14,617 nucleotides of DNA. It comes from Deltaproteobacteria bacterium (GTDB lineage Bacteria; Desulfobacterota; Desulfobacteria; Desulfobacterales; JAFDCJ01). The notes under the pieces were generated by a model, which was not told the DNA's origin, ran no database searches, and worked only from the letters and a program-made list of their open reading frames with translations. This document shows, piece by piece, positions 1 through 5,453 of the stretch. Each line of letters starts with the position of its first letter. Position 1 is the first letter of the stretch. Both the position numbers and the translations under genes were made by a program. The DNA lies in contig JAJRVC010000323.1 in assembly GCA_024277475.1 (NCBI GenBank), positions 1 through 14,617 of the forward strand, read 5' to 3'.

Positions 1-503
1 AGAAAGGAATTGATATTTTACTGCATGCGTTGGCAATGCTGCCCGATACCCTGGATTGGGAATGGCATTTTGTCGGCGATATCCCCGAAACCAGCTACGC
101 TATCAAGTTGGAGCACTTTACCATAAATGCCGGGATTGAAAAAAGAGTTGTCTGGCATGGTGGAGTTGATTCGGTCACGCTCTTGCAATTCTATCATGAT
201 GCGGATATGTTCGCTCTTCCCTCACGATGGGAAGGACAAGCCAACGTTTTACTGGAATCTGCGTCCGCCGGTGTACCGGCCATTACAACTGAGCATGCAG
301 GTTTCGCCAAAGACTGTCCCTTTGTAATCGTATCACCGCACACTCCGTCACAATGGGCACATACGATCGCTGAGCTTTGCGCTTCTGAAGAGCAATATCA
401 GATCATTGCCGACAGAGCAGTGGCATGGGCTGAATCAAAAGACTGGACATCAATCCTTGCCAAGTATCTTCGGCTCTACATGCAATTTGACAAAGATAGA
501 TAA
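1..503 (+). CDS. Glycosyltransferase family 4 (GT-B fold), C-terminal part, 5' end outside the window
   Basis: The open frame enters from the left edge (first whole codon at base 3) and ends at TAA 501-503. It is the C-terminal nucleotide-sugar-binding half of a GT-B glycosyltransferase. The first visible residues, KGIDILLHALAMLP, match the conserved KG-x2-LL-x-A-x4-P segment after the inter-domain linker of GT4 enzymes. Further on, SRWEGQANVLLESASAGVP carries the E-x7-E pair that binds the sugar-nucleotide donor. A short helical tail follows the usual GT4 end. Enzymes of this family transfer a sugar from a nucleotide donor during capsule, LPS or exopolysaccharide assembly at the cytosolic side of the membrane. 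Acceptor and sugar cannot be read from this half. A TTG at base 30 could be mistaken for the start, but homology continues upstream of it, so the gene is truncated by the window and not short. The HAD remnant follows after 6 bases. Confidence 0.87.
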   Translation, partial: KGIDILLHALAMLPDTLDWEWHFVGDIPETSYAIKLEHFTINAGIEKRVVWHGGVDSVTLLQFYHDADMFALPSRWEGQANVLLESASAGVPAITTEHAGFAKDCPFVIVSPHTPSQWAHTIAELCASEEQYQIIADRAVAWAESKDWTSILAKYLRLYMQFDKDR

Positions 504-509
504 AAATGA

Positions 510-902
510 GTCCTTCAAAATATACATGCACGGGTCAATGAACACCGGCGGCAAGGTCACCGTTTGGTGCTTATTTCTGGATCCGTCCGGTATATGCTCG
601 AACCGGTGGCAGAGGATCTGGGATTTCATCACTTATTGTGTACCGACCTTGAAATCGGAGAGAATGGGCAGTTAACCGGTCGGGCCAACGGCCCCCTTTG
701 CCTCAACAATAACAAACGTATACTGGCCGAGAAGCTGGCCCGCAAGGCGAATATTGATCTTGCATCATCTTACGCATACGGTAATCATCAGTCGGATTTA
801 CCATTGCTGGAATTAATCGGGAATCCATACGTGGTTGAGCCAACTGAACCTCTCAGAAGGGTGGCCGTGGCTAATAGATGGCCTATTCTGACATACAGAT
901 AG
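510..902 (+). pseudogene. HAD superfamily subfamily IB hydrolase (SerB-like), N-terminal half missing
   Basis: The frame is open from 510 (preceded by TGA 507-509) to the TAG ending at 902. The homology clearly starts before any good start codon: residues such as RVNEHRRQGHRLVLISGS lie upstream of, and across, the TTG at 564. Visible HAD motifs are motif II (LISGS), motif III lysine (NNNKRILAEKLA) and the motif IV acidic block (YGNHQSDLPLLE), where the common GDSxxD reads GNHQSD. Motif I, the DxDxT nucleophile loop that forms the phospho-aspartate, is absent, together with roughly the first 90 residues of a usual member. Without it the product cannot be a phosphatase. The remnant begins only 6 bases after the glycosyltransferase stop, which suggests a deletion that removed the 5' part of the HAD gene. 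A short ATG frame at 506-541 runs in another phase and ends after 11 codons. Confidence 0.75.
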
Positions 903-921
903 AAAATTCGGGGAATAGAAC

Positions 922-948
922 TGGAATGTTGGAACAATGGAATTGTGG
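922..948. repeat. Degenerate tandem repeat, 8-base period (TGGAAnnn)
   Basis: Three successive units TGGAATGT, TGGAACAA and TGGAATTG are followed by a partial TGG. The array sits just downstream of the HAD remnant in non-coding DNA. It is a simple-sequence tract with no sign of a function. Confidence 0.55.
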
Positions 949-1163
949 TTTACCAAGAAAATGTCCGCTACAAGGCGTAAAATACGCAAGGCAAGAAAAA
1001 ACAAGGTTCACTTTTAACTATAATCCAAGATATTATACCGGAAAAAGTGATTAACACCGAATCACGCTCTCCGAATGTGGGTATTAATATTGAAAGTAAT
1101 TATGCCGGAATATAAATTGATGGATTTATAAAACCAGGGTGTAAGGTTTACGGTATAAGATAG

Positions 1164-1272
1164 AAGGCATCCGCCGCCGTCCCACTGGTAGTCTGATGCC
1201 GGCGCGACAAGCAAGGCGCCGGCTGCCTTAAAGCCCAAGTCTGTTCGTTATTGAAGCGATTGGGCTTTTTTT
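1164..1272 (+). ncRNA. Candidate structured RNA or attenuated leader, unclassified
   Basis: The segment can fold in two incompatible ways. In one, bases 1164-1178 pair with 1215-1229 (13 of 15 positions complementary). In the other, 1198-1205 pairs perfectly with 1216-1223 (GCCGGCGC / GCGCCGGC, loop of 10). A further perfect 6-bp stem is 1166-1171 with 1195-1200. Directly after comes an intrinsic terminator. Mutually exclusive stems next to a terminator are typical of riboswitches, attenuators or stable small RNAs. An 11-codon frame at 1197-1232 (MPARQARRRLP, four arginines) overlaps the switch region and could be a leader peptide, but it has no good ribosome binding site. I compared it by eye with the cobalamin, guanidine, c-di-GMP, molybdenum-cofactor and fluoride classes and found no convincing match. 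Whether it is a free RNA or a leader of the glycosyltransferase gene 168 bases downstream is open. Confidence 0.4.
1230..1272 (+). terminator. Intrinsic terminator
   Basis: A 9-bp stem, AAAGCCCAA (1230-1238) with TTGGGCTTT (1260-1268), encloses a 21-base loop. The stem runs into seven consecutive T residues (1266-1272) and then ATTTT. The long loop is unusual, but the stem and T tract are strong. It ends the structured RNA candidate. Confidence 0.7.
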
Positions 1273-1295
1273 ATTTTAAGCTCCAATAAACTGTC

Positions 1296-1362
1296 CAGCG
1301 GCAAGTCGCGGAGTATCATTCAACTGATTTTATCGATTTTACCGCAGCAAGCTGCGGGGAAT
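1296..1362. repeat. Two related short GC hairpin units (REP-like)
   Basis: Unit one (1296-1317) contains CGGCAAGTCGCGGAGTATC. Unit two (1342-1362) contains CCGCAG-CAAG-CTGCGG followed by GGAAT, a perfect 6-bp stem with a CAAG loop. The shared pattern is a CAAG-centred GC stem followed by GGAGTAT or GGGAAT. From memory, similar units recur between genes in many Desulfobacterota and related genomes; this is not verified here. They are probably repetitive extragenic palindromes and not gene-specific signals. Confidence 0.4.
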
Positions 1363-1439
1363 TAGACCCTAAAGAAGATTAAACAATGGAAAAATTCAAA
1401 AGCATTTCAGGACGTATACCACTTTATTCTGATTGACCT

Positions 1440-3449
1440 ATGAAATTGCTGCGTTTCATCCTTTTGTGCTTCACCTGGCTGGCTATTATGGGGGCTATGG
1501 TCATCTTAGCTCCGTTGGGGAAGCATGTTCTTTTATTTTCAGTGCTGTTTTGTCTCGGCCATGTGCTGATGGTTCTGATGGTATGGCTTTTTCCAATGGG
1601 GTTAACATCCAAAATGGCGTTGACGGCTATTTTTGCACTGGGAATTTCTGCCAGACTTATTTTCTTGTCGTATCCGGTGGGAAATGATGTCTTTCGCTAT
1701 GTTTGGGAAGGTTATATTCAAAATCTGGGGTTTAATCCTTTTCACTACTCGCCCCTCAGCCCGGTACTGGCGAAAATTGCTCGGGGTGACCTTTACACCA
1801 TCTGGCAGCAAATCAACCATCCGGAATTTTCCGCCGCCTATCCACCGGTCGTTCTGCTGTTATTCAGGACTTTAGCCTGGCTTAATCCGGACCCTTTCTT
1901 TTTCAAAGCCGTCATGATCGGGTTCGATATCGGTGTGATGATCGTTTTGGTTCTAATGATCAAACAGCGTGGAGTTTTGCCATCCAGGCTGCTTCTTTAT
2001 GCCGCTAATCCGCTGATTCTTTTGTATATCAGCGGGGAAGGACACCTGGACATAATTCAGTTGTTTTTTTTGTGCCTGGCGTTGTACCTTGTTCTTTGCC
2101 AAAAGTCTCCTGCCACCGGTTTTTTGATGCTGGGCCTGGCAATATTGTCTAAATATTTCGCAATAACAGCCTTGCCTTTTCTGGTAAACAGGGAAAATCG
2201 AACAAAAAGTCTTGCTGTTTTGATACCATTGATACTCTACATCCCCTACCTTGACGCCGGTACCGGCATTTTTCAATCTCTGGGTGAATTCGGGACTCAA
2301 TTTCATTACAATGATTCCATGACCGTGTTGATTCGCTATCTGCCCGGTGGGAGTTACTTATTCGTATCCATCTGTTTGCTGGGGATTGGCCTTGTCTGGG
2401 TGTATTTGTTTGTGAATGATGAGCTGCGCAGTGTATATCTGGCTCTGGGTTGTCTGCTCGTTTTTCTTCCGACCCTTCAGCCCTGGTACCTTGTATTAAT
2501 TGCGCCGTTTCTTGTTTTTTTCCCGTCACGGGCCTGGTTGTTTCTGCAAGCGGCGGTTGCCTTTACCTTTCCAGTCAGTGCTGTTGAATTCAGCACCGGA
2601 GTGTTTCGAGAGATTTCCGGATTCAAATTGTTTGAGTATGTTCCCTTTTATGGACTTCTACTCTATGGGCTCTTCAAGGGGGGATTTCTCCTGCGAGACA
2701 AATACTATGCCAAGCCAACCTGCATTTCTGTTGTCATCCCTACGCTGAACGAGTCGGAGAGCCTGGTTCGATGCCTTGAATCCCTGCGAGACCGCACGGC
2801 CTTGAAGGAGATAATCGTGGCGGATGGCGGTTCCACAGACGGAACCCCGGCACTTGCTGCAAAGCTGGGAGTCCGTGTGGTGGAAAGCCCGAAGGGCAGG
2901 GGCCTTCAAATCAGAAAAGGGGTTGAGTCGGCATCCTGTGACGTGATCGTCATTCTACATGCGGACTGTACAGCCCAAAAAGGTGTATTCAAAAGGATAC
3001 TTAAAAAACTTGAGTCTGATCCTGACACCGTCGGAGGTGCGGTCGGGATGCAATTTGAGAAAAATAATTCGAAAACCATGGCTATTGCCTTCTTAAACAA
3101 TGTGCGAACGTTTTTGACCGGAATTTCATTTGGCGACCAGGCCCAGTTTTTCAGAACCGAGGCGCTCACTGTCACCGGCGGATTTCCATCAATGATGCTG
3201 ATGGAGGATGTTGAATTGTCTTTGCGGTTAAAAGAAATCGGCCGGCTTGTTTTTCTTCGAAAAGGCATCTTAGTGTCCGAAAGGCGCTGGCAGGGCAACG
3301 GTTTTTCCGGTAATTTGATGACGGTATTTTATCTTTTCACGCGTTTTCTTGTTGAGCGAAGATTTAGCAGGGGCGACACGCTAAAACGGAATTTTTATGA
3401 GATTTATTATTCCGATAGGAAGACCCTAACCCGGCAGAGCCGGTTGTAG
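1440..3449 (+). CDS. Two-domain membrane glycosyltransferase: GT-C-like multi-spanning domain fused to a GT2 domain
   Basis: 669 residues. Residues 1-420 form a polytopic membrane part with about ten hydrophobic spans and the hallmarks of polyprenol-phosphate-sugar-dependent GT-C enzymes of the DUF2029/PIG-M-like group: GNDVFRYVWEGYIQNLGFNPF (81-101, the loop with the acidic D83), YPP (134-136) and GEGHLD (199-204). Residues 428-650 are a soluble GT-A domain of family 2: ISVVIPTLNESES at its start, DGGSTDGT (462-469), HAD (507-509, in the DxD position), GDQAQFF (565-571) and MEDVELSLRL (588-597). This pattern matches the TIGR04283 group (transferase 2, rSAM/selenodomain-associated). The ATG at 1440 begins a hydrophobic N-terminus but has no clear ribosome binding site. 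The likely job is extracytoplasmic sugar addition by the N-terminal part, with the GT2 part acting in the cytosol. Substrates are unknown. Confidence 0.85.
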   Translation: MKLLRFILLCFTWLAIMGAMVILAPLGKHVLLFSVLFCLGHVLMVLMVWLFPMGLTSKMALTAIFALGISARLIFLSYPVGNDVFRYVWEGYIQNLGFNPFHYSPLSPVLAKIARGDLYTIWQQINHPEFSAAYPPVVLLLFRTLAWLNPDPFFFKAVMIGFDIGVMIVLVLMIKQRGVLPSRLLLYAANPLILLYISGEGHLDIIQLFFLCLALYLVLCQKSPATGFLMLGLAILSKYFAITALPFLVNRENRTKSLAVLIPLILYIPYLDAGTGIFQSLGEFGTQFHYNDSMTVLIRYLPGGSYLFVSICLLGIGLVWVYLFVNDELRSVYLALGCLLVFLPTLQPWYLVLIAPFLVFFPSRAWLFLQAAVAFTFPVSAVEFSTGVFREISGFKLFEYVPFYGLLLYGLFKGGFLLRDKYYAKPTCISVVIPTLNESESLVRCLESLRDRTALKEIIVADGGSTDGTPALAAKLGVRVVESPKGRGLQIRKGVESASCDVIVILHADCTAQKGVFKRILKKLESDPDTVGGAVGMQFEKNNSKTMAIAFLNNVRTFLTGISFGDQAQFFRTEALTVTGGFPSMMLMEDVELSLRLKEIGRLVFLRKGILVSERRWQGNGFSGNLMTVFYLFTRFLVERRFSRGDTLKRNFYEIYYSDRKTLTRQSRL

Positions 3450-3483
3450 CGAAACCTAAATCCCGCTTTATCAGGAAATTGAC

Positions 3484-3507
3484 GATTGAATATTCAATCA
3501 TTTTTTT
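3484..3507. terminator. Probable terminator between convergent genes
   Basis: The perfect 16-base palindrome GATTGAATATTCAATC (3484-3499) can form a 6-bp stem with a 4-base loop. It is followed by A and seven T residues (3501-3507), in the correct order for termination of the plus-strand glycosyltransferase, whose stop lies 35 bases upstream. The T tract overlaps the stop codon of the minus-strand rhodanese. The stem is AT-rich, so strength is uncertain. Confidence 0.5.
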
Positions 3508-4099
3508 ACCATACGGCCTGATAGCTGTTAGGGGCCAGGTTCCACTTTCGACCATACACGTGGATACGCCGGGTCTCTCCGTTTTGGTCGTAGACTTTTC
3601 CACCCTCATGTACCCAGGCTAAAATACCCCCTCTCAGGTTATACACCGGGATCCCTTTTTTCTGAAGCTTTTGAGCGAATTTTCCACTGCGATAGCTGAT
3701 AGTGCAATAAACAATTTTAACAGTATCTTTATATTTTACGGGATTATCCATGAATTCTTTCTCGGTAATAGCGCCGGGTAGCATGGATACTTGCTGTTCG
3801 CGGGATTCCCGGATGTCGATAAACACTGTTTTGTGGTCAGCCGCAAGATCCATAGCCTTTTTAGCCGATAGGTCCCTTACGTCGGGAAAGGATTTCTTAT
3901 ACCCGTTATACATGTCTTCGACCTTTTGGCGTTTAACCGCGTCGCTCCAACCTTCCGATGACAGACTCATTTGACCCAAGAGTGTCACGAATGCAACTAT
4001 CAACGCCGCGGTGAATAGCCCCAAAATGGTGCGATGATGTGTTTTAAATTGATTTTTTGTTTTACGAGGTCTGAATCCTGCAAAACCGCTACATTTCAT
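3506..4099 (-). CDS. Membrane-anchored rhodanese-like domain protein
   Basis: 197 residues. A positively charged N-terminus (residues 10-24) is followed by one hydrophobic segment (about 25-44), giving a signal anchor or uncleaved signal peptide that would place the domain in the periplasm. Residues 76-170 are a rhodanese fold: VFIDIRESREQ (92-102) and the active-site loop CTISYRS (132-138) with Cys132 as the expected sulfur carrier, then YNLRGGILAWVHEGG (153-167), typical of the last helix. Rhodaneses move sulfane sulfur through a cysteine persulfide; here the acceptor is unknown. The tail (168-197) carries no motif I know. It is a single gene: its 3' end converges on the glycosyltransferase, and 271 bases separate its start from the rpe stop. 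A TATAAT on the minus strand (4119-4114) lies 15 bases before the start codon, but no good -35 box is visible. Confidence 0.85.
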   Translation of the reverse strand: MKCSGFAGFRPRKTKNQFKTHHRTILGLFTAALIVAFVTLLGQMSLSSEGWSDAVKRQKVEDMYNGYKKSFPDVRDLSAKKAMDLAADHKTVFIDIRESREQQVSMLPGAITEKEFMDNPVKYKDTVKIVYCTISYRSGKFAQKLQKKGIPVYNLRGGILAWVHEGGKVYDQNGETRRIHVYGRKWNLAPNSYQAVW

Positions 4100-4133
4100 A
4101 TCCTACCTGCGATATTATAGAATTAACAGCAAC

Positions 4134-4165
4134 TTTTCGTGGGAGTGGCTTTCCAGCCACGAAAA
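4134..4165. repeat. Palindromic hairpin (REP-like)
   Basis: A perfect 9-bp inverted repeat, TTTTCGTGG (4134-4142) with CCACGAAAA (4157-4165), encloses a second, competing 6-bp stem, GTGGCT (4145-4150) with AGCCAC (4155-4160). The GTGGGA...GGCTTTCCAGCC layout resembles a widespread class of intergenic palindromes, a statement from memory. It lies upstream of the rhodanese gene and could also act as an operator. Confidence 0.45.
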
Positions 4166-4219
4166 TAGGGCACTCGGAAATACATTGAAATTATAAGTTC
4201 TGAAATTTTATTTTTGCAG

Positions 4220-4278
4220 CTTTTTACGGCCATATCAAGACTGACAATCTCGTAAAAAGTCAAAATTCTCGAATTTTG
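4220..4278. repeat. Paired inverted repeats of a probable dispersed element
   Basis: CTTTTTACG (4220-4228) is matched by CGTAAAAAG (4251-4259), a perfect 9-bp inverted repeat around a 22-base loop. Immediately beside it is a second palindrome, CAAAATTC (4261-4268) with GAATTTTG (4271-4278). From memory, 'cgtaaaaagtc' arms with an 'atcaaga' loop recur between genes in Desulfobacteraceae. A diverged half copy lies at 4336-4358. Confidence 0.5.
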
Positions 4279-4335
4279 ATCTAATAACCTATTGAAATTA
4301 TTAAGTGTAAAATTCTATTTTTGTGGTTTTTGTGC

Positions 4336-4358
4336 CTTTTTGCGGCCACATCAAGACT
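4336..4358. repeat. Partial second copy of the 4220-4242 element
   Basis: These 23 bases match 4220-4242 at 21 positions (CTTTTT-A/G-CGGCCA-T/C-ATCAAGACT) in direct orientation, 116 bases apart. The right arm of the inverted repeat is absent here, so it is a half copy. It sits 12 bases past the rpe stop codon, in the region that would form the 3' end of the rpe transcript. Confidence 0.5.
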
Positions 4359-4370
4359 CATTTGCCACAC

Positions 4371-5027
4371 TTATGCGCCGATTTTTTTACGAAAAGTGTT
4401 AAGGGTCGCCTGGTAATCCGGGTTGCCGAAAATGGCGGAACCCGCCACAAATACATCCACACCGGCCGCGGCAATGTCGGCAATCGTTTTCTGGTTGACC
4501 CCCCCATCGATTTCGATCAGGGTCTTCAGCTTTTTCCGTTGGATCCATTGACGCAGCGTACTTACCTTATCGAGACTGTTTTCTATGAACGCCTGGCCGC
4601 CGAATCCGGGGTTGACACTCATTATAAGCACATAATCGACACTTTCAATTATCCATTCCAGGGTCTGAATCGGCGTTGAAGGGTTCAGGACGACACCCGG
4701 TCGAGCTCCACACTCGCGAATTAGTTGTACCGATCGGTTCAGGTGGCTGCTGGCTTCGACCTGCACGGATATCAAAGATGCTCCGGCCTTGGCAAATGCA
4801 GGAATGTAATTGTCCGGGTTTTCGATCATCAAATGCACATCGATCGGCAGTGAGCTCACTCGCCGGATTGCCTCCACAATCATGGGTCCCATGGTAATGT
4901 TGGGTACAAAATGACCGTCCATAACATCCGCATGGATCCAATCAGCGCCGGCCGACTCAACTGCCTTGATCTCGTTTCCAAGCCTGGAAAAGTCAGCCGA
5001 TAAAATTGAGGGTGCGATCAGTTTCAT
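4371..5027 (-). CDS. rpe: Ribulose-phosphate 3-epimerase
   Basis: 218 residues, the usual length. It interconverts D-ribulose 5-phosphate and D-xylulose 5-phosphate in the cytosolic pentose phosphate pathway. The family pattern is complete: APSILSADFSRL at the N-terminus (Ser8), HADVMDGHFVPN with His32 and Asp34, DVHLM with His65, MSVNPGFGGQ (136-145, phosphate-binding loop), EIDGGV with Asp174, and VAGSAIF near the end. The two His and two Asp residues are the metal and acid-base set of this TIM-barrel enzyme. One departure: the normally conserved His of the strand-4 HxE segment is Gln89 (SVQVEAS). The start is supported by CCGGAGG ending 5 bases before ATG. Transcription is in the same direction as the ribF-to-PASTA operon, but a 426-base gap suggests a separate promoter. 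Confidence 0.96.
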   Translation of the reverse strand: MKLIAPSILSADFSRLGNEIKAVESAGADWIHADVMDGHFVPNITMGPMIVEAIRRVSSLPIDVHLMIENPDNYIPAFAKAGASLISVQVEASSHLNRSVQLIRECGARPGVVLNPSTPIQTLEWIIESVDYVLIMSVNPGFGGQAFIENSLDKVSTLRQWIQRKKLKTLIEIDGGVNQKTIADIAAAGVDVFVAGSAIFGNPDYQATLNTFRKKIGA

Positions 5028-5031
5028 AAAA

Positions 5032-5036
5032 CCTCC
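5032..5036 (-). promoter_or_regulatory. Ribosome binding site of rpe
   Basis: On the minus strand GGAGG lies 4 bases before the rpe ATG (5027-5025). It is the clearest Shine-Dalgarno sequence among the minus-strand genes and fixes the rpe start. Confidence 0.75.
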
Positions 5037-5195
5037 GGTTTTTATTGATTGTCAGTTGTCAGCGCCGCCGAGCTATATGGAATAGGGTGTAGGGCGCAGG
5101 GCATATATATATACGGTCTAACCCGCTTCTTTTCGTCCTCGTCCTCTTGGACCCGAATTTTAGGGTTTGGTGCTAACATCGGCCACAGCCTATTC

Positions 5196-5300
5196 GTAGG
5201 TTGGGTTGAGCATCCCGATATCTTTTGTTGGGTTTCTCCGGCGGACCAACCTACTTGTCGGCCATCTTTGTGCGATCAGCGAAATCCAACAAAATGGCCG
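5196..5300. repeat. Nested inverted repeats, GTAGGTTGGGTT-type dispersed element
   Basis: Three inverted repeats interlock: GTAGGTTGG (5196-5204) with CCAACCTAC (5246-5254), perfect; TTTTGTTGGGTTTC (5223-5236) with GAAATCCAACAAAA (5281-5294), 13 of 14; and CGGCCAT (5259-5265) with ATGGCCG (5294-5300), perfect and extendable by TTTGT/ACAAA across one bulged base. The words GTAGGTTGGGTTGAGC and GAAACCCAACAAAA are, from memory, typical of an intergenic repeat scattered through many unrelated bacterial genomes. An open frame on the plus strand across this area (5049-5381) is only a by-product of the repeats. Confidence 0.6.
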
Positions 5301-5390
5301 CAGATAGAACCATCCGCGCATTTTATAGGGGACAAGTACGAGTGCGAGTACGACGATCAAGGCGGAAGATCAAAGAGCTAAGGCGACTCA

Positions 5391-5453
5391 TCTGACTTCT
5401 GACTTCCGACCTCTGCAATACAGCCTCTGACCGCTGTCATCCGACCTCAAACC
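5391..5453. repeat. Degenerate heptamer tandem array, consensus TCTGACC/T
   Basis: Units begin every 7 bases: TCTGACT (5391), TCTGACT (5398), TCCGACC (5405), TCTGCAA (5412), TACAGCC (5419), TCTGACC (5426), GCTGTCA (5433), TCCGACC (5440), TCAAACC (5447). The phase is kept over nine units although several are heavily diverged. The array ends exactly where the minus-strand PASTA gene stops (5454). It is non-coding. Confidence 0.6.

Larger units (their letters stand above)
903..1439. other. Intergenic stretch with no protein gene
   Basis: These 537 bases contain no reading frame with recognisable protein similarity. They hold a short octamer-like repeat (922-948), the small palindrome GCGTAAAATACGC at about 977, a GC-rich foldable region ending in an intrinsic terminator (1164-1272), and two short hairpins of a related design (1296-1362). 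The last roughly 75 bases before the next gene show nothing further, not even a clear ribosome binding site. A TATAAG at 1154-1159 could be a -10 box for the structured RNA, but no matching -35 box is seen. Confidence 0.6.
5028..5453. other. Repeat-rich intergenic region upstream of rpe
   Basis: These 426 bases between the PASTA gene stop and the rpe start contain no credible gene. From left to right on the plus strand: the rpe ribosome binding site, a GTGTAGGGCGCAGGGC tract and an (AT)n tract near 5104, a pyrimidine stretch rich in TCGTCCTC (5132-5150), the nested inverted repeats (5196-5300), a GTACGAGTGCGAGTACGAC tract (5335-5353), and a heptamer array (5391-5453). I could not pick an rpe promoter with confidence. 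Confidence 0.6.

Noticed and set aside
1164..1230. Cobalamin riboswitch
   Set aside because: A CCACTG-like word and a GCTGCC-like end are present, but the conserved core around them and the B12-box sequence are absent.
1953..2529. Long minus-strand frames inside the glycosyltransferase
   Set aside because: They are antisense shadows of a gene with clear motifs in its own frame; their peptides show no family features.
5049..5381. 110-codon plus-strand open frame
   Set aside because: It is built from short tracts and the nested inverted repeats, has a low-complexity serine run and no protein-like domain, and lies opposite the repeat-rich upstream region of rpe.
5391..5453. CRISPR-like array
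   Set aside because: The units are 7 bases long with no spacers, and no cas gene is present anywhere in the window.
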